Origin: JAMOAW01 sp039908535
GTDB lineage: Bacteria > Pseudomonadota > Magnetococcia > Magnetococcales > JADFZT01
Length of the DNA: 10,985 nucleotides
Assembly: GCA_039908535.1 (NCBI GenBank)
Contig: JAMOAW010000086.1
Span: forward strand, 1-10,985
Direction: 5' to 3'
The translations under genes were made by a program, and so were the position numbers. The notes below the pieces were generated by a model, which ran no database searches, was not told the DNA's origin, and was given only the letters and a program-made list of their open reading frames with translations. Positions 5,838-10,985 of the stretch are shown here, in pieces. Position 1 is the stretch's first letter. The number at the start of each line of letters is the position of its first letter.

Positions 5838-5890
5838 GATGCCCTGCGGAAAAAATCAATGATAACCCTCAGGGGTCAGCACCCCCAAGT
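5838..5890 (+). repeat. Decayed partial repeat, copy F'
   Basis: GATGCCCTGCGG, an A-run, ATCAATGATAACCCTC, AGGGGTCAGCACCCCC and AAG follow the order of the family's left end (hairpin, AAAAATCAA, CCCT, G-run, C-run) with many changes. It lies just past the 3' end of the flippase gene and may be an old copy. With F and 5432-5567 it fills the 475-base gap between the two gene groups. Confidence 0.45.
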
Positions 5891-5906
5891 GTTTTAACTT
5901 TTTTAA

Positions 5907-7331
5907 TTATCTTATTTTACTAAATATGAAAAGGCACTCCTTTCGGAAAAATATCAAACCTAACGTCAACGCGACAATAACAAAAGAAAATAGTGCATCA
6001 CCCCATCGCACGAATGAGTTCAATTGCCATGAATCTGGAATTGGTATGGATACCAACGCCAAAAACAAGAGTGCCGGTATGAATAAACGTTGAAAACGAA
6101 TCACGATTTTTAAAAAACATCTCCCGCGCCACCAAATGACTCCAGAAAGAAAACCCGCAGAAATCACGCTGGCGATTGATACACCAAGTAATCCATAGAA
6201 TTGAATCAAAACAATCGCGAGACTCGTGTTGACCAAAACGGAAAGACAAAAGACGACCATCAACTCCAAGGTGTTTTTTCTTAAATAGTAATGTGTCGCA
6301 ACAAAACGATAGATTCCCATGATATACCAGACGAAAACCAAGATAAAAAAAGTATATGGTGGCAATCCATAGTCAGGCGAGGAAATAAGATTGATTAAAA
6401 GATCTTCCCCCCGAATGACCAAACCTCCAAGGAGTAGTCCGACCACTAGATAGAGTTCAAAATAGCGGTTTAACAGCGTTTCAACATGCTCCTTTTTCTC
6501 TTCTTCCCAAGCTTTAAATAGTAATGGGTGTAAAAATGTAAATAAAGGTTGGTGCAAGGCATTCATACAGACGGAGGCCAATAAAAATCCTATCACATAT
6601 TTGCCGACGGCCACGGCATCCAGGTAGTTAACGATCACATAGCGATTGATGGTGCTAAAAAAATCACTGGAAATGGCTACCGCCAGCAAGGGAGAACTGT
6701 ATGACAATATTTTTTTCATATCTTCTAAGGATGGTTTGCATCCTTGCCAATGAAGATGCGACCCTTCTTTTATGAGAAAGTAGACCAACAGAAGGCTGTA
6801 GCCTAAAGTTGTCCCTAGAAGTAAAGCAAATATCGCTTGGTCGGAAAGCAGGAAAATCATCATAAAAACAAAAAATAAATTGATCAACTGACCTGCAACA
6901 TGGATGACATTGTACGCAACATGCGCCTCATTGACGCGATAATAAACTCGAATTAATTCAAAAAATTGCGTCGCTAATGCCGCAGCAAACAGCATCACCA
7001 TAAAAGAAAAATCAATGCGAATCGTCTCAGGTATAACTTGAAAGTTAAGCAATAAGAAAAAACAAACCACTGAAGTTAAAACGATTCCAGCAGATGTTGC
7101 CACGTAGCCCTTCGCTAAAAGAGAATCGCTTGAAGAAGTGGCAAACCGGACGTAATAAAATTGGAAACCAAAACCTCCCAGAATGGTGATCCACCCTAAA
7201 ACAGGGAGTACAAGTTGAATTTGACCAAAGACATTTGGATCCAAAAGTACCGTCAATCCCTTGGTTTTGGCTAATCCCACCCCCATTACCATGACATGGG
7301 ATAAATAATAATAGGTTGCCTTAGATATCAT
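5907..7331 (-). CDS. Wzx-like polysaccharide flippase (MOP/PST superfamily)
   Basis: A 474-residue, strongly hydrophobic protein with about 12-14 predicted membrane helices spread over its whole length. Examples are VLPVLGWITILGGFGFQFYY (about 41-60), AGIVLTSVVCFFLLL, INLFFVFMMIFLL, and a final VIVALTLGLIFF segment before a basic KIR end. Size and layout match Wzx/RfbX and related PST transporters, which move lipid-linked sugar repeat units across the inner membrane. The N-terminus (SKATYYYLSHVMVMGVGLAKTKGL) resembles the start of such transporters. It is the last gene of a leftward operon, 36 bases after the dehydrogenase fusion. The cargo cannot be deduced. I see no clear ribosome-binding site before the ATG at 7331, so translation may depend on coupling or an atypical site. 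Confidence 0.85.
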   Translation of the reverse strand: MISKATYYYLSHVMVMGVGLAKTKGLTVLLDPNVFGQIQLVLPVLGWITILGGFGFQFYYVRFATSSSDSLLAKGYVATSAGIVLTSVVCFFLLLNFQVIPETIRIDFSFMVMLFAAALATQFFELIRVYYRVNEAHVAYNVIHVAGQLINLFFVFMMIFLLSDQAIFALLLGTTLGYSLLLVYFLIKEGSHLHWQGCKPSLEDMKKILSYSSPLLAVAISSDFFSTINRYVIVNYLDAVAVGKYVIGFLLASVCMNALHQPLFTFLHPLLFKAWEEEKKEHVETLLNRYFELYLVVGLLLGGLVIRGEDLLINLISSPDYGLPPYTFFILVFVWYIMGIYRFVATHYYLRKNTLELMVVFCLSVLVNTSLAIVLIQFYGLLGVSIASVISAGFLSGVIWWRGRCFLKIVIRFQRLFIPALLFLALVSIPIPDSWQLNSFVRWGDALFSFVIVALTLGLIFFRKECLFIFSKIR

Positions 7332-7367
7332 GGATATGATAGACCAAGCAGGAAGGGAGTCTCATGA

Positions 7368-9488
7368 TTATCTTAAACCTTTCGCCAGTGCGGTCTCAAT
7401 AATCTGAGCGACTCGCAAACCATCTTTGACCGTTGTCATCAAAGATCCATTTCCACGCACGGCTTCAAAAAATATTTTTAAATGTTGTGCAAATCCCTTA
7501 TCAACCTGTTTACTCTTGGTCGGAGCGAGGCGTACACCATAGGCCTGCAAGGGAGAAAAATCATCTATCACGAAAACCCGACCATGGGCATAGACCTCTA
7601 GTCGTTCTTTGCTCAAGCTCTCATGGCCCTGTCCAGAATAAATGATCGTACCCAGGTCGCCATTTGCAAACCGCAAATTGAGAGAAAAATCGTTTTGACT
7701 GACACTGTTGGAAGAGGTCGTTCCCAACATGCCTATAGAAACATCCACCTCCTCACTTCCGGATAGATAACAAATAAGATCGATAAAATGGCATCCCTCT
7801 CCGACTAGGCGACCACCACCTCGTTCAGGATCTAAAAGCCAATGGTCAATAGGCAAGAGCGGCGCGTTAATTCGATAAAGAAATTGACGGGGTGAAGGCG
7901 TGGCACTCTCCAAATGCTGTTTCAAGGCTTGCACAGCGGGGGCGCAACGACGGTTAAAGCCTATCGTAAGCAATACATCGTTAGCGTGGACCAATTCCGC
8001 TAGCTCTTCTGACTGCGCAAAAGTTAAAGCCAACGGCTTTTCTACATGAAGTGGTTTGCCATGCGCAATCACGGCTTTGGCCAAGGGATAGTGTAAGTGG
8101 TGTTGGGTCGCGATGATAAAGGCATCTATGCGATCATCGGCAAGCAACTCGTCGACCGATGTCGTTAATATAGAGGGTGCATACAGGGCTTTTAATTTAC
8201 TGAACGCTTGATTGGTTTTATTGGCGACCCCATAGAGCGTTGCCCCCAATGTTTTAAAATGGGGCAATAAATTATTCTCAGCAAAGGATCCGCAGCCGAT
8301 GATACCGATGTTTAACTCTCCCTCTTTTTTTACTTTCCCGGAAGTACGGATGGTGAGTGACGTGGGAGGTATCAAAGGTTTTTCCGTATGGTTCAGAATG
8401 ACAGACAAACAATTGTTCGATGGCTCAATGAGATGTTCATAGGCCTCTTTGGCCTTTTCCAAAGGAAACTCATTTGTAATCATTGATTGCACATCTATCT
8501 GTTTGCGTTGAAGCAGATCCATGAAACAGGCGAGATTGCGTTGTATGGTCCAGCGAACAAAACCTATAGGATAATCCAGCCCTTTTTCTTGATACGCTGT
8601 TTCATAGCGACCAGGACCATAGGAACGGCTTACCCGAAACGTCAGTTCTTTACTAAATAAAGGCCCCCGATCCAAATGTAGGCCCATATCACCAATCATG
8701 ACGACATGACCTTTGTCTCGGCAACTAGCCAACATTTGATTGGTCATATGGCTATCTTTTAAACCTGCGCAAAGATAGACAATATCAACGCCATAGCCAT
8801 CTGTCATGGCGCGGAGTGTGGAGACGAGATTTTCTTCGGAGGTGGGATCGAATACCGTCTTGAAACCCAATTTTTTGGCCATCTCTCGCCTGAATGGGGT
8901 TGGCTCCAGACCGATGACCTCCAAACCTGCCGCCCGTGCGAATTGTGCCACTTGTAATCCAACTAAGCCGAAACCAACGACCAAGGCTTTTTCACCCAAT
9001 GTTGGCTCCCCCAAACGAACACCATGCAAAGCGATGCAGGCCACAGCACCAAAAGCCGCTTCCTGAAAAGTCAGGCCCTCTGGAATTCTGGCAACCATCT
9101 GTTCGCCAGCAACAACATATTCTGCATGAGGAGATCCCACATAAGCGACCGAGTCCCCTACAGAGATGCTGTGTACATGATGACCCGTGGCAACTACAAT
9201 GCCTGCACCGCTATACCCCATGGGGGTATGCTCATGCATTTTCGCCTTGACTTTATGGATGGTACTGGTCAACCCCTTTTCTTGAAGAGAGTTCAGCACA
9301 ACACGCATTTTCGATGGACTGCTTATAGATCGAGTCAACATGCTCCCAGAGGCGTAACCAACCGTTTCTGTTCCCGTACTGATTAACGATGCTTTAACGG
9401 CGATCAGCACTTCATCGTCCGTATAACTTGGTGTCGATGTTTCGACTACCTCCACTATTTGGGAAGAATTACGAAAAACTTGTTTCAT
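7368..9488 (-). CDS. Bi-domain oxidoreductase: MDR-type dehydrogenase fused to a Gfo/Idh/MocA domain
   Basis: A 706-residue fusion. Residues 1 to about 370 are a medium-chain dehydrogenase: a GroES-like part (VGDSVAYVGSPHAEYVV) and a Rossmann core with VVGFGLVGLQVAQ (170-182). At the usual catalytic-zinc Cys position it reads LISTGTET, and the structural Cys cluster is absent, so this half is probably zinc-independent. Residues about 390-706 are a Gfo/Idh/MocA oxidoreductase: NIGIIGCGSFAENN (393-406) binds NAD(P), HVEKP (481-485) is the family EKP motif, and EGCHFIDL (564-571) carries the probable catalytic His567. Such fusions are known from surface-polysaccharide clusters, where they are thought to act on nucleotide sugars or linked glycans; the exact reaction is unsettled. 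The ATG at 9488 follows an AAGG about nine bases upstream. It lies between the barrel protein and the flippase in one operon. Confidence 0.9.
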   Translation of the reverse strand: MKQVFRNSSQIVEVVETSTPSYTDDEVLIAVKASLISTGTETVGYASGSMLTRSISSPSKMRVVLNSLQEKGLTSTIHKVKAKMHEHTPMGYSGAGIVVATGHHVHSISVGDSVAYVGSPHAEYVVAGEQMVARIPEGLTFQEAAFGAVACIALHGVRLGEPTLGEKALVVGFGLVGLQVAQFARAAGLEVIGLEPTPFRREMAKKLGFKTVFDPTSEENLVSTLRAMTDGYGVDIVYLCAGLKDSHMTNQMLASCRDKGHVVMIGDMGLHLDRGPLFSKELTFRVSRSYGPGRYETAYQEKGLDYPIGFVRWTIQRNLACFMDLLQRKQIDVQSMITNEFPLEKAKEAYEHLIEPSNNCLSVILNHTEKPLIPPTSLTIRTSGKVKKEGELNIGIIGCGSFAENNLLPHFKTLGATLYGVANKTNQAFSKLKALYAPSILTTSVDELLADDRIDAFIIATQHHLHYPLAKAVIAHGKPLHVEKPLALTFAQSEELAELVHANDVLLTIGFNRRCAPAVQALKQHLESATPSPRQFLYRINAPLLPIDHWLLDPERGGGRLVGEGCHFIDLICYLSGSEEVDVSIGMLGTTSSNSVSQNDFSLNLRFANGDLGTIIYSGQGHESLSKERLEVYAHGRVFVIDDFSPLQAYGVRLAPTKSKQVDKGFAQHLKIFFEAVRGNGSLMTTVKDGLRVAQIIETALAKGLR

Positions 9489-9496
9489 GATGAAAA

Positions 9497-9530
9497 GCCT
9501 TATAAATATTATATATTATAGAATATATTC
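9497..9530 (-). promoter_or_regulatory. AT-rich intergenic segment with two TATAAT boxes
   Basis: The 40-base gap upstream of the dehydrogenase fusion is almost pure A/T. Read on the minus strand it contains TATAAT twice, after the palindrome GAATATATTC (9521-9530). A well-spaced -35 box is not evident, so an internal promoter is possible but unproven. The segment could equally be simple AT-rich spacer. Confidence 0.2.
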
Positions 9531-10821
9531 AATATGAAGATGTGAGTCGGTTGGTCGCAGACAACGAGGCTATCAAACCTCGTAACATCCAAGCCTCTCC
9601 CCAACGAATGAAAGGAATATCCATTTTTTTGCCGTTGTTTAAAGTAACACTTGAGGCAAAATAACCAGCATTTGGACCAGATTTAGACCAGAGTAGGGGC
9701 ATTGATTTTTGAATCAGAGGAGTCATCTGATTCAGAAAATCTGTTGGGGCAATGGATCCAGAACCAACCATCTGAGATGTACATAATAAACTTTCAGCCA
9801 AACTATGTACTTCAACAATTTTTTGATTTGCCCGCGCAAAACATGGATGACCGGAAGGCATGAAAAAATCTTTTCTCCAGCATGCAAAATAGCGGTCACA
9901 CGCTTCTCGGTATGGTGCACGTTTTGTCGCCTGAGCGATGCCATCCAAGGCCCGAATTTCAAATCCACTGTGGTAGGTGTCCTGTTGTGGTCCCTCAAAG
10001 GATTGTTCGTTAGACCAATAATTCAGTGTACCATCTTCCCTGATTTCATTGAGTGAAAACCTTGTCGCATCAAGACCGGTTTGCAACCACTCCTCTCGAT
10101 TGGTTTCTCGGCCAATTCTGACCAAAAATTCGGCACCAAACAGATTTGCGTTGTGCACTTGAAAATGGTCAAGAGGTGTATAGGAAAAGCAAAAAGAGCC
10201 ATCCTTGCCTTTTTTGCTTCGATTCAACCCATGGACAAAGAATTGGCAGATTTGTTCACAAATATGTAAAGCAGAGGCATCGTTATGGTAACGATAACGA
10301 TGCCAGTAGGCATCTCCGATGATGGCTGAATTGACAACGGTAGGGGTTTTTTTGGGAATAAAAATTCGGCTTTGCCAATCAAAAGGATATCCCCAACCAA
10401 TGCCATCGTTATAGGCTACACGATTGGCATCTAACCAGCGAAAACAGGGTTGATATGCGGGTTCGCCATTAATCAGGCGCGGCTTGCCTTCTAATTGTTC
10501 CAACTCAAGAAACGATGCCGCAAACAACCCCATCGCCTTTGCATTAATCTGCTTGTGAGCTCCAAACAACTTTCTTAAGAGATTAGGAAAGCGATCATTG
10601 GTTTTGGAAATCAGGTAGGAAATACCTCGTCTTGGGATATCACGTCCTGATCGTGCCCACATGGGAAAAGGGGTATCCCAAACATCATAGGGATCCCATC
10701 CCTCCCATCCATTCGCCTCTAGCCAATGATATAGTTGATCTATATAAAAAGAGAGTTCTCTCTTTGTCTCTTCGATTGAAAGCGTATTGAATGTCTGATT
10801 GAGAGAGGAGTTTTCCATCAT
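9529..10821 (-). CDS. Polysaccharide-cluster protein, probable (alpha/alpha)6-barrel fold
   Basis: About 430 residues from the ATG at 10821. A GTG at 10848 would add nine residues. I prefer 10821 because AGGA stands ten bases before it, while the GTG has no ribosome-binding site. The protein is soluble and shows repeated Trp/aromatic-rich helical hairpins: ANGWEGWDPYDVWDTPFPMW, YNDGIGWGYPFDWQS, HNANLFGAEFLVRIG, EDGTLNYW, YHSGFEIRALDGIAQA and IPFIRWGEAWMLRGL. This pattern suggests a six-hairpin glycosidase, epimerase or lyase-type toroid. I do not recognise a named family. I recall relatives in some genomes being labelled delta-aminolevulinic acid dehydratase, which the sequence does not support. 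It leads the operon with the dehydrogenase fusion and flippase, so a glycan-processing role is inferred. No signal peptide is seen. Confidence 0.7.
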   Translation of the reverse strand: MMENSSLNQTFNTLSIEETKRELSFYIDQLYHWLEANGWEGWDPYDVWDTPFPMWARSGRDIPRRGISYLISKTNDRFPNLLRKLFGAHKQINAKAMGLFAASFLELEQLEGKPRLINGEPAYQPCFRWLDANRVAYNDGIGWGYPFDWQSRIFIPKKTPTVVNSAIIGDAYWHRYRYHNDASALHICEQICQFFVHGLNRSKKGKDGSFCFSYTPLDHFQVHNANLFGAEFLVRIGRETNREEWLQTGLDATRFSLNEIREDGTLNYWSNEQSFEGPQQDTYHSGFEIRALDGIAQATKRAPYREACDRYFACWRKDFFMPSGHPCFARANQKIVEVHSLAESLLCTSQMVGSGSIAPTDFLNQMTPLIQKSMPLLWSKSGPNAGYFASSVTLNNGKKMDIPFIRWGEAWMLRGLIASLSATNRLTSSY

Positions 10822-10892
10822 CGGCGGCACATCCTGACGTTGATTCACTGGTTCAGCATAAATTTAACAAACGGCCTTCGCGGTTACGCGAC

Positions 10893-10985
10893 GTTTTAAA
10901 AAATTAAAATTAAAACCTTGGGGGATGAATCCCCCAAACCCCCTCTTTTTTTCTAAAAGAATTAAAAAAGAAGGGTGGGGGGGTG
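10893..10985 (+). repeat. Palindromic intergenic repeat, copy G (diverged, cut by window end)
   Basis: Forward copy with an A/T-rich left end lacking the GCCCTGCGGGC hairpin. It has an extended perfect dyad TTGGGGGAT-GA-ATCCCCCAA (10918-10937), then CCCCCTC with a T-run, a modified AAGAATT centre, and an A-run ending in GGGTGGGGGGG. The remainder lies beyond the window. It sits upstream of the polysaccharide operon's first gene. Confidence 0.75.

Noticed and set aside
5533..5859. Minus-strand open frame of 108 codons
   Set aside because: Most of it is the translation of repeat F, and nothing supports expression.
9024..9386. Plus-strand open frames opposite the dehydrogenase fusion
   Set aside because: Shadow frames of a gene with clear family motifs on the minus strand.
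9529..10821. Delta-aminolevulinic acid dehydratase
   Set aside because: The aromatic helical-hairpin pattern does not fit the TIM-barrel porphobilinogen synthase, and no lysine active-site or zinc motif is seen.

Overview
The window reads as an accessory region of a moderate-GC Gram-negative genome, probably proteobacterial. The evidence is a Wzx-type flippase operon, a YcbL-type hydrolase, and GC-rich palindromic intergenic repeats. The repeats resemble what I remember from marine or magnetotactic Magnetococcales-type genomes, but this is recollection and a weak guess. No ribosomal, tRNA or housekeeping marker fixes the taxonomy.

Layout: (i) 1-610 holds no gene. It contains three copies of a palindrome-rich repeat (A, B, C) and a separate perfect hairpin at 194-220. 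(ii) 620-1024 (-) encodes a small JAMM/MPN+ metalloprotease-like protein, which appears to terminate inside repeat C. (iii) Divergent from it, 1140-2046 (+) is a two-gene overlapping unit: a stand-alone WGR-domain protein and an MBL-fold hydrolase of the glyoxalase II/YcbL type. (iv) 2047-2345 carries two more repeats (D, E) in reverse orientation. (v) 2382-5431 (+) is a tightly overlapping two-gene cassette: a ParB-like-domain/ABC-ATPase fusion and a TOPRIM-like protein. This is the best candidate for an undescribed system, a split OLD-type ATPase-nuclease pair probably acting in phage or plasmid defence. (vi) 5432-5906 holds no intact gene, only repeat F, a decayed partial repeat, and possible remnants of coding sequence. 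(vii) 5907-10821 (-) is a surface-polysaccharide operon. In transcription order it encodes a probable (alpha/alpha)6-barrel protein, a 706-residue fusion of an MDR-type dehydrogenase with a Gfo/Idh/MocA oxidoreductase, and a Wzx-like flippase. (viii) Another repeat copy (G) begins near 10893 and runs off the end.

How the parts relate: the ATPase/TOPRIM pair is bracketed by repeats in opposite orientation (D/E reverse, F forward). This is the arrangement expected if the repeats mark insertion or recombination borders. The polysaccharide operon has an enzyme that could make or modify a sugar, a companion barrel protein that could process glycan, and a transporter for the lipid-linked product. 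No glycosyltransferase lies inside the window, so the cluster may continue beyond 10985. The repeats have several stem-loops each. At least one copy (C) forms a textbook intrinsic terminator for the gene that ends beside it.
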